This document shows positions 8,144 through 15,972 of a DNA stretch of 64,000 bases, one piece after another (position 1 is the stretch's first letter; each line of letters opens with the position of its first letter). The notes under the pieces are model-generated. The model did no database searches. It was not told the DNA's origin and saw nothing but the letters and a program-made list of their open reading frames with translations. A program made the position numbers and the translations under genes. Source of the stretch: an uncultured Brevibacillus sp. (lineage in GTDB: Bacteria; Bacillota; Bacilli; Brevibacillales; Brevibacillaceae). The stretch spans positions 186,001 to 250,000 of the forward strand of contig NZ_CANMZW010000003.1 of assembly GCF_947502445.1 (NCBI RefSeq), in the 5' to 3' direction.

Positions 8144-9685
8144 CTAAAAGGTGAGCGCCCTATCCAAAGCTCGATAGCGAATAGCTTCTGCGACATGCTC
8201 AGCCGCAATGGCATCCGCCCCCTCCAAATCAGCGATCGTTCTGGCTACCTTTACGATTCTATCGTACGCTCGTGCACTTAAGCCCAAAGTCTCAAATGCA
8301 AGCTGCAGCATTTCCTGCCCTTCTTTATCTAAACGGGCATACCGCCGAAGCTCATCGCCATTCATCACACTGTTAAACGGACAGCTGGTTCGGTATCGAT
8401 ACCGCTGCCATTGGATGTTCCTGGCTTGTTCTACCCGTCCCCGAATGATCTCGGAGGATTCCTCGGCAATACGTTTGTGTAGCAGATTTACGGGAACCCG
8501 CGGTACTTCGAGGTGCAGGTCGATACGATCGAGAAGTGGGCCTGAGAGCTTGGAGCGATATTTGTGGATTTGTTGAGGAGTGCATGAGCAGGCTTGTTGA
8601 TCTCTGGTAGCGAAGAATCCACAAGGACAAGGATTGCACGATCCAATAAGCAGAAAGCGAGAGGGGAACGTAAACACTTGCTTCGCTCGCCCAATCGTAA
8701 CGATCCCTGCCTCGATCGGCTGACGCAATACCTCGAGCACATGACGCGAAAACTCTGGCATCTCGTCTAAAAAGAGAATCCCGCCGTGGGACAAGCTGCA
8801 CTCCCCTGGTCGCGGGATTTGAGGGCCGCCACCGATCAGTGCCGTCGCTGTTATCGTGTGGTGTGGAGAGCGGAATGGGCGTTCCTCAATCAGTCCGCCC
8901 GCTCTTGTTAAGTGTCCGGCAATGCTGTATATTTTCGTTACTTCATAGGACTCTTCTGTTGTCATCTGTGGCATGATGCTCGGCAAGCATGTGGCCAACA
9001 GTGTTTTTCCAGAGCCTGGAGGGCCGACTAGTATTACGTTGTGAAAGCCGGCGGCAGCAATTTCTAACCCGCGTTTTACAAAATGCTGTCCGTATACATC
9101 CGCGAAATCTGCGGTGTTGCTTTGTTTTTGGGATCGTGGTAGGTTTACCGCGCTAGGTTCTTCCACATTCTGAGGCACGAGTCCGTTTGTCCAATACTGT
9201 ACCGCTTCTTTCACCGAGGTGGCTGGTAACACAAGTACGTCCACGAGTCTAGCTTCGGCAGCGTTTTGCTTAGGAAGGATCACATGGGTAAAGCCCCCAG
9301 CTTTTGCTTCCAGCAGGATTGGTAGCACGCCAGTAACTGGTCGCAAGCTGCCATCCAAAGCGAGTTCACCTAAGATTAGTACTCTTTCTGATCGCGGGGG
9401 AATTTGCTTGGATGCGAGGAGAATGCCAAAAGCAATAGCAAGGTCAAAGCCTGAGCCTTCCTTGCGTTGATCTGCGGGAGCCAGGTTTACCGTGATACGT
9501 TGCATAGGGTAATCAAAGCCTGCATTGCGCAGGGCTGCACGGACACGGTCTCTCGCTTCTTTTACAGCAGAACCACCGAGACCGACCAAATCAAACTGGG
9601 GTAGACCATTGGCGATATCTGTTTCTACTGTAACGACCATACCATCTATGCCAAATACCGTTCCGGAGTAACTGGATGCGTACAT
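8144..9685 (-). CDS. comM: YifB/ComM-type Mg-chelatase-like ATPase
   Basis: A 513-residue AAA+ protein of the ComM/YifB family, a hexameric helicase that aids branch migration during transformation in species where it has been studied. It has an N-terminal Lon-S16-like fold (PQFDLVGLGG), Walker A GPPGSGKTLLA, Walker B GGILFLDEMPEF, and a C-terminal zinc-like cluster CNPCPCGF plus a Mg-chelatase C domain. The start at 9685 (MYASSYSGTVFG) fits homology and follows GGGGGAAGAG; an upstream in-frame ATG at 9739 is less likely. Single gene, tail to tail with the inhibitor pseudogene. Confidence 0.93.
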   Translation of the reverse strand: MYASSYSGTVFGIDGMVVTVETDIANGLPQFDLVGLGGSAVKEARDRVRAALRNAGFDYPMQRITVNLAPADQRKEGSGFDLAIAFGILLASKQIPPRSERVLILGELALDGSLRPVTGVLPILLEAKAGGFTHVILPKQNAAEARLVDVLVLPATSVKEAVQYWTNGLVPQNVEEPSAVNLPRSQKQSNTADFADVYGQHFVKRGLEIAAAGFHNVILVGPPGSGKTLLATCLPSIMPQMTTEESYEVTKIYSIAGHLTRAGGLIEERPFRSPHHTITATALIGGGPQIPRPGECSLSHGGILFLDEMPEFSRHVLEVLRQPIEAGIVTIGRAKQVFTFPSRFLLIGSCNPCPCGFFATRDQQACSCTPQQIHKYRSKLSGPLLDRIDLHLEVPRVPVNLLHKRIAEESSEIIRGRVEQARNIQWQRYRYRTSCPFNSVMNGDELRRYARLDKEGQEMLQLAFETLGLSARAYDRIVKVARTIADLEGADAIAAEHVAEAIRYRALDRALTF

Positions 9686-9760
9686 ATCGTCTCTTCCCCC
9701 TTTTTTCATAGGGTAGGAAAAGATAGCGGGGGTGGGCAAGTTTTATTGGAGGAGGTTAAC

Positions 9761-9868
9761 TTGAAGAAATTTAGAGGGAAGAAACGTTACTACAAAAATT
9801 TACTTGCACGAGCTGCTCATTTTCGTTTAAAACTTACAGAAGACTCCTGGTTTGACATGTGGCTATAA
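9761..9868 (+). CDS. Short, probably truncated gene with strong RBS
   Basis: A 35-codon frame beginning with TTG after GGAGGAGGTTAAC, basic at its start (KKFRGKKRYYK) and ending WFDMWL. The very strong ribosome site and non-random composition argue for a gene start whose remainder has been lost. It opens the cluster of immunity-like genes. Function unknown; likely a remnant. Confidence 0.45.
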   Translation: MKKFRGKKRYYKNLLARAAHFRLKLTEDSWFDMWL

Positions 9869-9981
9869 AATAGGAGCTTATCTTGCAGTCGACAATGAAG
9901 AAATGATTTATTTTCTTTGCTTGAAGATAGCTATACACTAAATGCTTCTTAATCTTCATGAACGGAGGAGAAATCTTACTT

Positions 9982-10221
9982 ATGGACCTTTTTGAGAAAT
10001 GCAATAATGTTGATTCCAAAAATGATCTGATACAATTCATTAAGGCATTGCGACACGATCTTCTTGTTAATCCTGATGAATGGGAAAACCAAACACTAGA
10101 CGGTTTTCTGGAGGCAATGGAATCTTGGATGGAGGATACTATGGATATAGGTTTTTTGGCGGAGCAGCCCGAATGGAAGTCATTTGCTGCCATCTTATAC
10201 ATGGGGAAGATTTATGAGTAG
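9982..10221 (+). CDS. DUF7660-like small acidic protein
   Basis: A 79-residue acidic protein. The core WENQTLDGFLEAMESWMED and the C-terminal WKSFAAILYMGKIYE fit the DUF7660 family as I know it, small proteins often found among toxin-immunity genes. The ATG at 9982 is preferred over 9958 because GGAGGAG sits 11 bases before it. Cytoplasmic, no membrane segment. Inferred role: orphan immunity protein; no toxin gene is adjacent. Confidence 0.65.
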   Translation: MDLFEKCNNVDSKNDLIQFIKALRHDLLVNPDEWENQTLDGFLEAMESWMEDTMDIGFLAEQPEWKSFAAILYMGKIYE

Positions 10222-10285
10222 ACAAGGTGGTATTGATGTATTTTGTTAAATAAGAGAATTCGAAACGACAACGAGACATCCTCAA

Positions 10286-10570
10286 TTAGGAAGATGTCTC
10301 GCTTTTTTCTTCATACGCTACTGTGAAATCATCTGTCGTATAACGTAAGGAATAATCGTTTAGAAGTCTAGCTAGGGTCTTTGCCTCTTCTGGAATGCGT
10401 TCAAGCAGCACACTCCATCCCGTTATTGTTATTTTCTTCGGCAATTTGACCATACCGGTAATTGCATCCCAAAATGCATTCCAATTCATCCCGTACACAT
10501 CTGGTAAATCCAGCTGTCTTTTCAAAATCATATGAAGATCCGCTGGGGTAAGCACCGGGGAAACATCCAA
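10286..10570 (-). CDS. Barstar-family RNase inhibitor
   Basis: Barstar-type protein; such proteins bind and block barnase-like RNases. The signature LDLPDVYGMNWNAFWDAITG corresponds to the barstar helix that plugs the RNase active site, followed by the strand KKITITGW. The only standard start in frame is a TTG at 10570, giving 94 residues, but homology-like sequence (PRKEHILLDVSPVLTP) continues upstream without ATG or GTG to a stop codon. The N-terminus may therefore be damaged. No barnase-like gene is in the window. Confidence 0.78.
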   Translation of the reverse strand: MDVSPVLTPADLHMILKRQLDLPDVYGMNWNAFWDAITGMVKLPKKITITGWSVLLERIPEEAKTLARLLNDYSLRYTTDDFTVAYEEKSETSS

Positions 10571-10623
10571 AAGAATATGCTCTTTTCTCGGTGTAAACTC
10601 TGTAACTAGTGGTTGATTCGGTA

Positions 10624-11103
10624 CTAAACCAAATCGAACAATGCTGAATACTCTTCATGCTTGGCTAAAAACATTTCTATTTCTTTCCTTGAAGAATCTA
10701 CATCCCCATATCCATCTAGAGCAAGCTCAAGGTTTCCCGTAATCGCATAAAGAAAACTCCTCCATTCATGTTCAAAATCCACGTAAGTTGATAATCGATA
10801 GAGAAGTTCACATGTCTCATATAGCGTATATTGCTTACTTTTGTAACTGAAGTTAATCATGCCAACGATTGTTTGTAAGGATTTTTCCTCTTCTTTATCA
10901 GTGATAAGCTTGGATAGTAAATAAGGAATGTCCTCCTCTTTTCTTACCATAGAAAGGTCAAACACCGTCTCCGGAATATCTTTTACCTCTAAAAGATCAA
11001 TTACGTTATCTGCCCAAGCAACAATATTTGCTCTAGAAAGGAATCCTATAGTTAATCCAATTTTGCATACTTTGGCTTCAAACTCAATGTCCATTTTTTC
11101 CAC
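10624..11103 (-). CDS. Immunity-like protein of unknown family
   Basis: A 159-residue acidic, helical protein (IGFLSRANIVAWADNVIDLLE). It resembles DUF2247-type proteins in the way I remember them, but I cannot confirm this. No membrane segment or signal. It lies directly upstream of the barstar gene and overlaps the SUKH-3 remnant on the same strand, so the three may have formed one immunity operon. Function inferred from context only. Confidence 0.6.
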   Translation of the reverse strand: MEKMDIEFEAKVCKIGLTIGFLSRANIVAWADNVIDLLEVKDIPETVFDLSMVRKEEDIPYLLSKLITDKEEEKSLQTIVGMINFSYKSKQYTLYETCELLYRLSTYVDFEHEWRSFLYAITGNLELALDGYGDVDSSRKEIEMFLAKHEEYSALFDLV

Positions 11104-11321
11104 AGCCTCCAGATAGGAACATTACAGTAGCACCCTTGCCGCATTATCTTGTTAACCATTTTCCAACAATCATCATAACCCTCCCCATTCTCCTTATTTC
11201 TAGTCACAATACAGCCCTTTGCTTCTAAAAATGTGACGGTCCCAGTGACTTCAATGTTCCGTCCCTCATACCAGCCGGTGTTGGCTAAAATTGTTTGTGC
11301 TTGCTCAGACAAAACGATCAC
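11052..11321 (-). pseudogene. SUKH-3-type immunity protein remnant
   Basis: The frame from a GTG at 11321 (AGAGGTG upstream) reads LSEQAQTILANTGWYEGR, then VTFLEAKG, the N-terminal pattern of SUKH-3 immunity proteins. After about 45 residues similarity stops; the remaining codons run through spacer and into the start of the next gene in another frame. Expected length is about 140-160 residues, so it is a 3'-truncated remnant. SUKH proteins neutralise nuclease-type polymorphic toxins; none is adjacent. Confidence 0.62.
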
Positions 11322-11417
11322 AAAAACACCTCTGTTCACACTTTTTTTGACTAATACCCTATCGTATCCATAGTAGAATAAGGAAGGAAGCAGAAAAAAA
11401 TCGTAGGAAGTGTTTTT

Positions 11418-11726
11418 ATGATCCTTTCCATATTTAGAGATCATTTAGCAGTAAGACATGACAATGAAGAGGACATCGTAATCGAATGGGAAGACATACA
11501 AACTGTTTCCTATTATCAAATCGATTGCATTGAGTCCGTCCTCGGATATCTGGCTTTTGACCTCACTTACGGGGAGACGGTAGAAATCAGCGACAGCGTA
11601 GTGTACTGGGAGCAAATCCTAGACGATCTTGAGAAATATTTGCCGAACCAAACCATGAACTGGAGATCTGTTCTACACAATTGGACCATTCATGACAACG
11701 AACTGCTTATTTATCAAAAAGAGTGA
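11418..11726 (+). CDS. Small acidic immunity-like protein
   Basis: A 102-residue acidic protein (first residues MILSIFRDHLAV) with a WEDIQTVSYYQID segment followed by a beta-rich middle and C-terminal LLIYQKE. The layout resembles small immunity proteins of polymorphic toxin systems, but I cannot name a family. Transcribed rightward, divergent from the SUKH-3 remnant. The next short frame starts 10 bases after its stop. Confidence 0.55.
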   Translation: MILSIFRDHLAVRHDNEEDIVIEWEDIQTVSYYQIDCIESVLGYLAFDLTYGETVEISDSVVYWEQILDDLEKYLPNQTMNWRSVLHNWTIHDNELLIYQKE

Positions 11727-11736
11727 GGGTTTCGTC

Positions 11737-11895
11737 ATGCGAATTTTTGAGAAAATTTCCTTTTACAGTGATCTAGAACTGATCCCCTTCTCGCAAAAAT
11801 TAGAAAAACTCATGTCCCTACCACCATTTGAATTGAGAAAGATTGGTAGTGTATACACAAAGCCGAATAGAAGTGCTACCGGACGATACCTATGA
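11737..11895 (+). CDS. Short frame, probable gene remnant
   Basis: A 52-codon frame starting MRIFEKISFYSDLELI after a GTGAGGG site. The first 37 codons look coding and resemble the start of an immunity-type protein; the last 15 (SVYTKPNRSATGRYL) look unrelated and run to within four bases of the next gene's start. Probably the 5' part of a gene joined by deletion to DUF2809 upstream sequence. Confidence 0.4.
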   Translation: MRIFEKISFYSDLELIPFSQKLEKLMSLPPFELRKIGSVYTKPNRSATGRYL

Positions 11896-12311
11896 GCACA
11901 TGTAACGAGCGTTCTGCGTGTCAATGGAGAGTCAGAGTCGCCTATATCTTAGCCGTTTTTGCTGCCATGGCTTTGTGTTTAGGGTCCAGAGCGTTCACCG
12001 ATATGTTGCCTAGCTTTGTAGCTGAGCATTTTGGCGATGCATTATGGGCTTGCATGATCTACTTTGGCTTTCGAACTTGTTTTGCGCATAAAACGATTTC
12101 ATACGCGATGTGGTGCAGCCTAGTGTTTTGCTTTGCGGTCGAAGGTAGCCAATTGTATCAGGCCGATTGGATCAATTCCATCCGGGAGACAGCCCTTGGG
12201 GCGTTGGTTTTAGGAAAAGGCTTTTTGACGGCGGACCTTCTGCGCTATACAGCGGGAATTGCAATCTCTTCCCTGCTCGACTTAGCTTGGCCTTGGCGTA
12301 ATCGTTCGTGA
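11892..12311 (+). CDS. DUF2809 (VanZ-like) membrane protein
   Basis: A 139-residue membrane protein with about four hydrophobic segments. GSRAFTDMLPSFVAEHFGD, LWACMIYFGF, VEGSQLYQADWI and LGKGFLTADLLRYTAGI are the conserved DUF2809 blocks in order. Role unknown; the fold is related to VanZ. It overlaps the preceding remnant by four bases (ATGA). I see no strong ribosome site of its own, so it may rely on coupling. Confidence 0.8.
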   Translation: MSTCNERSACQWRVRVAYILAVFAAMALCLGSRAFTDMLPSFVAEHFGDALWACMIYFGFRTCFAHKTISYAMWCSLVFCFAVEGSQLYQADWINSIRETALGALVLGKGFLTADLLRYTAGIAISSLLDLAWPWRNRS

Positions 12312-12413
12312 TATTTTGCTTTGTCCGATTTATTCAAGCTTTTAGCTGTGAGTTGAGTTAGACGTAAAATAAATATTCAGTCTTGTTATGTAAAAAATGA
12401 AATAGGAGGGTTT

Positions 12414-12773
12414 ATGCTTCAATCAATAGTACATATCGCTCTAGTTGTAAAAGATTATGATGAGGCGATTGAGTTTTATACTAAAAAGCTAAATTTTACA
12501 CTCGTTGAAGACAGTTATCAGCCAGAACAAAATATACGGTGGGTAGTTGTATCTCCGCCCGGTTCAGTCGGTACCACCACTATATTACTTGCACGAGCAT
12601 CTAAACCTGAACAAGAACCCTTTATAGGTAATCAATCGGGTGGTATGCTAGGTAGACATCCCGGATGGGAAACTTCCAAGATTCATACCTTAGCTCGCTT
12701 ACCCTTAAACCGTTTTACAAAACCAGCACCAGCATCCAAAAACAAGAGCACAATGCCAATATTAATCGCATGA
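12414..12773 (+). pseudogene. VOC/glyoxalase-family gene, 3'-truncated
   Basis: The N-terminal half is a normal VOC domain: IVHIALVVKDYDEAIEFYTKKL, DSYQ, and GTTTILLARAS leading to GNQSGG near residue 80. Full-length relatives then continue with a second beta-alpha-beta unit that provides metal ligands. Here the frame instead reads unrelated residues and overlaps the 3' end of lspA on the other strand by 90 bases. The break is near 12645. AGGAGG precedes the start. Unlikely to be active. Confidence 0.7.
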
Positions 12774-13174
12774 TCCGCAAAGTTCAGGATGCCATTGCCG
12801 GAGGATGACACTAAAAAATCGGTAACTCGTCCAAATAAAATCCGATCGATCGCATTCCCGACTGCACCTCCTACCAGAAAACCAAGACCCAATTCCATTA
12901 TGAAGCGTTTTTCTTCTGTCTTCTTCCGATAATAAAAAACGGCTATTACAAAAAGCACAGCCGCTACGGCGAACAAACGAGCATAACCCTGGAACAAGCT
13001 GAATGCCATTCCTGCATTTTCGTAGTGCTCAAGCAAAATGCCCCATACATACATGGTCTCTCCAACAGGGAGATATAGACGGATCAAATATTTAGATAGC
13101 TGATCTGCGATGATCACCAAAATAGAGATGAGATAAAAAACCATAGGCTGCCCTTCTTTCTTGCGAGGATTCAC
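12683..13174 (-). CDS. lspA: Lipoprotein signal peptidase II
   Basis: Aspartyl protease of the cytoplasmic membrane that removes signal peptides from diacylglyceryl-modified prolipoproteins. The 163-residue protein has four membrane segments and both catalytic aspartates, in GNAIDRI and NFADHAINIG. The N-terminal DQLSKYLIRLYLPVG block is typical. The GTG at 13174 has an excellent GGGGAGGTACAG site; an ATG at 13144 (MVFYLIS) is an alternative matching the usual N-terminus. Its last 90 bases overlap the truncated VOC gene. lgt, the preceding step in lipoprotein maturation, is at the right edge of the window. Confidence 0.94.
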   Translation of the reverse strand: MNPRKKEGQPMVFYLISILVIIADQLSKYLIRLYLPVGETMYVWGILLEHYENAGMAFSLFQGYARLFAVAAVLFVIAVFYYRKKTEEKRFIMELGLGFLVGGAVGNAIDRILFGRVTDFLVSSSGNGILNFADHAINIGIVLLFLDAGAGFVKRFKGKRAKV

Positions 13175-13245
13175 CTGTACCTCCCCTACTTTATCGTGAA
13201 GCTTTCATTTTGACCATATCGTAACTCTCTGGACAACATCATAAG

Positions 13246-13357
13246 AAAACCTCTATCGAGGCTTCCTCAAAGTGGAGCGACCGCGTTTAGCGGAAAGTTT
13301 TCATGCGCTCCGGAATTCATAAGCATCACGCTTATAAATTTCTATACGTTGAAAAAA
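13246..13357. repeat. Structured repeat family A, copy 1
   Basis: About 112 bp nearly identical to 18967-19080. On the minus strand it begins at the U-tract of the BIG2 gene's terminator. It holds an imperfect palindrome (GGAATT-c-ATAAGC / GCTTAT-a-AATTTC), a GGAGCG/CGCTCC stem enclosing a CCGC/GCGG hairpin, and ends in GAGG/CCTC-ATAGAGG with a T-run. Differences between the copies fall mostly in loops or keep pairing by G-U. Non-coding. Confidence 0.75.
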
Positions 13358-13358
13358 G

Positions 13359-13397
13359 AAGCCCATCGAATCGCTTGGTCATGATTCGATGGGCTTC
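13359..13397 (-). terminator. Intrinsic terminator of the BIG2-protein gene
   Basis: A 14-pair palindrome (AGCCCATCGAATC with its complement, ten-base loop) followed on the minus strand by a T-rich run, 18 bases after the stop codon. Confidence 0.9.
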
Positions 13398-13415
13398 TCG
13401 CTCTTGATGATTGTG

Positions 13416-15269
13416 TTATTCTACCGTTACTTTAATTTTTACTTTTTCACCTTTGTACTCAGCAGTGATTGTCGCTGTACCTTTACCTTTTGCAGTTACA
13501 CGACCATTTTCATTTACAGTTGCTACAGAGGTTTTGGAAGAGCTCCATTCAGCCTTGGAACCTGGGACTGATTTGTTGTTGTAGAGGAGCTCGATCGTTT
13601 CTCTGTCCCCTTTACTGAGTGTCAGGCTGGTCACATCAGCTTCCAAACCATCTGAGCTCGAACCTTTGCCATCTACATTGACCTCAATTTCAACCTTTTC
13701 GCCTTTGTACTTGGCTGTAATAGTCGCTGTACCTTTCGCTTTTGCTGCAATTACTCCATCATCATTAACATTTGCAACAGAAGATTTAGATGTGCTCCAG
13801 GAAGCTTTTGAATTAGAAATAGAGCGGCCATCGTAGGTCAGTTTGATTGTTTCTTTATCGCCCTTGCTCATGTTCAGCTTGCTCTTGGATGCCTCAAGAG
13901 AGTCGGAAGAACCAGTTGAATCGACTCTGACCTCGATTTTTACCGTTTCAGATTTATACGATGCGGTAATTGTTGCTGTACCTTTGTCTTTGGCTGTAAT
14001 TACTCCGTCATCTACTGTTGCAACTGAAGACTTGGACGTTTTCCATGTCGCTTTTGATCCAGAGATGCTGCTGCCATTATAGGTGAGACGGATCGTTTCT
14101 TTTTTCCCTTTTTTCAGGTTAATCTTGGTCTCATCTGCTTCGAGCCCGTCAGAGGAGTCTGTCGTATCGACTTTTACCTCAATTTTTACGGATTCTGATT
14201 TATACGTTGCAGTGATTGTTGCTGTCCCTTTACCTTTAGCTGTAATTACTCCATCATCTACTGTTGCAACCGATGAATTAGACGTTTTCCATGTCGCTTT
14301 TGATCCGGAGATGCTGCTGCCGTCATAGGTTAGAAAGATTGTTTCTTTTTTGCCTTTTTTCAAGCTGACTTTGGTCTCATCCGCTTTTAGCTTACTCTTG
14401 GTATCAGAACCATCAACGGTTACTTCAATATCGACCTTGGAGCCTTTGTACTCAGCTCTGATCTTGGTTGTTCCTTTATTTTTTGCAGTAATTACTCCAT
14501 CGTTTACAGTAGCAACTGCCGTATTGTACGTTTTCCAGGTTGCTTTTGACCCTGCAATCTTATCTCCCTCATACGTTAAGGTAATGGTTTCTTTATCACC
14601 AGAGCTTAAAGAGAGTTTTGTATCACTTGCTTTCAAACCATCTGTAGAAGCAGCATTCACTTTCACTGTAATCTTCACAGATTGACCGTTGTACTTTGCA
14701 GTAATGGTTGCCGTACCGGAAGCTTTAGCTGTAATGACACCATTTCTGACCGTTGCTACAGCTGTATTGGACGTCGTCCATGTTGCGTCGTAGCCAGAAA
14801 TGGTTTTGTTGTTATATTTTAACGTAATTGTCTTGTCATCGCCTTTTTTCAGCGAGATGCTATCGATATCTGCCTTCAGGCTTCCATCTTTTGAAACATT
14901 GACAATAATATACACAAAGTCATCGTCATAGGACGCGATGATATAAGCAGTACCTGCGTTCTTCCCTGTAATCTCACCGTTCCTTACATGAGCAATAGAA
15001 GAATCAGTGGTATCCCAATCTGCTCGTGAGTTGTCGAGGGTTCGACCGTTATACGTGAGCTTGATTGTCTCAGAATCTCCTGACGATAGCTTTATCTCTG
15101 AATACTCTGTTTGAAGTCCTTCCGAATAAGCTTTTGCAACAATACCGGAAGCTCCTACTGTGATCGGATTCACAGTCTGTGCAGACGCAAATCCTGTGGC
15201 AGAAAACTGTACAGTGAAAATAGTCGCAACCGCCAAAGTGACGTTTTTCATTAACATATTTTTCTTCAT
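13416..15269 (-). CDS. Secreted protein with seven BIG2 repeats
   Basis: A 617-residue exported protein. Residues 1-34 form a signal peptide (MKKNMLMKNVTLAVATIF, cleaved near FASAQ). The rest is seven tandem bacterial Ig-like (BIG2) units of about 80 residues, each with L-x-x-G-x-x-E/K-T-I, a central A-x-W-x-[ST]-[ST] and a closing GTATITA-Y-K strand. Start at 15269 follows GGAGGTAAT. No LPXTG, SLH or membrane anchor is visible, so retention at the surface is unexplained. Such proteins usually act in adhesion or the cell envelope. Monocistronic. Confidence 0.9.
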   Translation of the reverse strand: MKKNMLMKNVTLAVATIFTVQFSATGFASAQTVNPITVGASGIVAKAYSEGLQTEYSEIKLSSGDSETIKLTYNGRTLDNSRADWDTTDSSIAHVRNGEITGKNAGTAYIIASYDDDFVYIIVNVSKDGSLKADIDSISLKKGDDKTITLKYNNKTISGYDATWTTSNTAVATVRNGVITAKASGTATITAKYNGQSVKITVKVNAASTDGLKASDTKLSLSSGDKETITLTYEGDKIAGSKATWKTYNTAVATVNDGVITAKNKGTTKIRAEYKGSKVDIEVTVDGSDTKSKLKADETKVSLKKGKKETIFLTYDGSSISGSKATWKTSNSSVATVDDGVITAKGKGTATITATYKSESVKIEVKVDTTDSSDGLEADETKINLKKGKKETIRLTYNGSSISGSKATWKTSKSSVATVDDGVITAKDKGTATITASYKSETVKIEVRVDSTGSSDSLEASKSKLNMSKGDKETIKLTYDGRSISNSKASWSTSKSSVANVNDDGVIAAKAKGTATITAKYKGEKVEIEVNVDGKGSSSDGLEADVTSLTLSKGDRETIELLYNNKSVPGSKAEWSSSKTSVATVNENGRVTAKGKGTATITAEYKGEKVKIKVTVE

Positions 15270-15423
15270 AATTACCTCCAAATAGATTCCTATACTAACT
15301 TTGACGAACGAAATGGAAAAATGTCACATGGAAATCCAAGTTTTTTTGAAAAACATTTGTTTTTATTATCGGCAAATGTTTTGAAGCGGGTTAGCGATAA
15401 GAAAACCTCTCAAACAAAAAAAA

Positions 15424-15447
15424 GCCTCCTGGCAACTGCCAGAAGGC
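15424..15447 (-). terminator. Intrinsic terminator of the yraN-side operon
   Basis: GCCTTCTGGCA-GT-TGCCAGGAGGC hairpin on the minus strand followed by eight T. It ends the transcript that includes rnhB-side genes and yraN. Confidence 0.9.
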
Positions 15448-15470
15448 GAATGTTGGTGCTTGGAGGAGTT

Positions 15471-15620
15471 TCATCGCGTCGAGTACAGTACATCATACGC
15501 CGCTTGCAAGGCGGTTGCTGTAGACATATCCCCAATAAACAAATACGCCTGCGCCCTTTTTTCAAGGAAAGCGTTATTTACATCGCATAGAAAAAGCTGG
15601 CTAAAACGCATGTTCAACAT
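15471..15620 (-). CDS. Possible 49-residue gene overlapping the yraN end
   Basis: A 49-codon frame starting inside the last codons of yraN (overlap 20 bases) and stopping 24 bases before the terminator hairpin. It includes AYLFIGDMSTATALQAAYD, which has protein-like composition. It fills an otherwise empty 150-base stretch of the transcript. No good ribosome site is seen; translation would need coupling. Could be chance. Confidence 0.3.
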   Translation of the reverse strand: MLNMRFSQLFLCDVNNAFLEKRAQAYLFIGDMSTATALQAAYDVLYSTR

Positions 15621-15972
15621 GCTGAATTCGAAACGTTTCCTCGTCTGTACCCCGATCCGTGTACTCTACAGCAATGACATCAAAGCGAAAGGAAGGTACA
15701 AACCCTTCCCGTGACTGTAAATATTCCATGGCGAGCTCCCGCAATTTCTGCCTCTTTCTCCAAGTCACTGATTCAAGCGCAGTTCCAAATGCATGACTCG
15801 CTCTCGTCCGAACCTCAACAAATACAAGAGCGGAGCCATCCATCGCAATCAAGTCAATTTCTCCTCGCCTCGTGCGGACATTGCGACTGATGATTTCATA
15901 GCCTTTTTGCTCCAAAAATTGTTCAGCCATTTGCTCGCCTTTTTGTCCGAGAGCGCGTCGTTGATCAGTCAC
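15601..15972 (-). CDS. yraN: YraN/UPF0102 nuclease-fold protein
   Basis: A 123-residue member of the YraN (UPF0102) family, an endonuclease-like fold related to Holliday junction resolvases. The motif GEIDLIAMDGSALVFVEVRTR carries the D-x(n)-E-V-K/R type active-site arrangement, preceded by RRALGQKGEQMAEQFL. Biochemical role is not established. Its start overlaps the stop of the upstream FlhB-like gene by four bases, placing it in the rnhB-fliK-like operon. Confidence 0.93.
   Translation of the reverse strand: MTDQRRALGQKGEQMAEQFLEQKGYEIISRNVRTRRGEIDLIAMDGSALVFVEVRTRASHAFGTALESVTWRKRQKLRELAMEYLQSREGFVPSFRFDVIAVEYTDRGTDEETFRIQHVEHAF

Noticed and set aside
8373..8801. 142-codon frame inside comM
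   Set aside because: Overlaps the conserved ComM frame in another phase; low-complexity Arg/Ser content.
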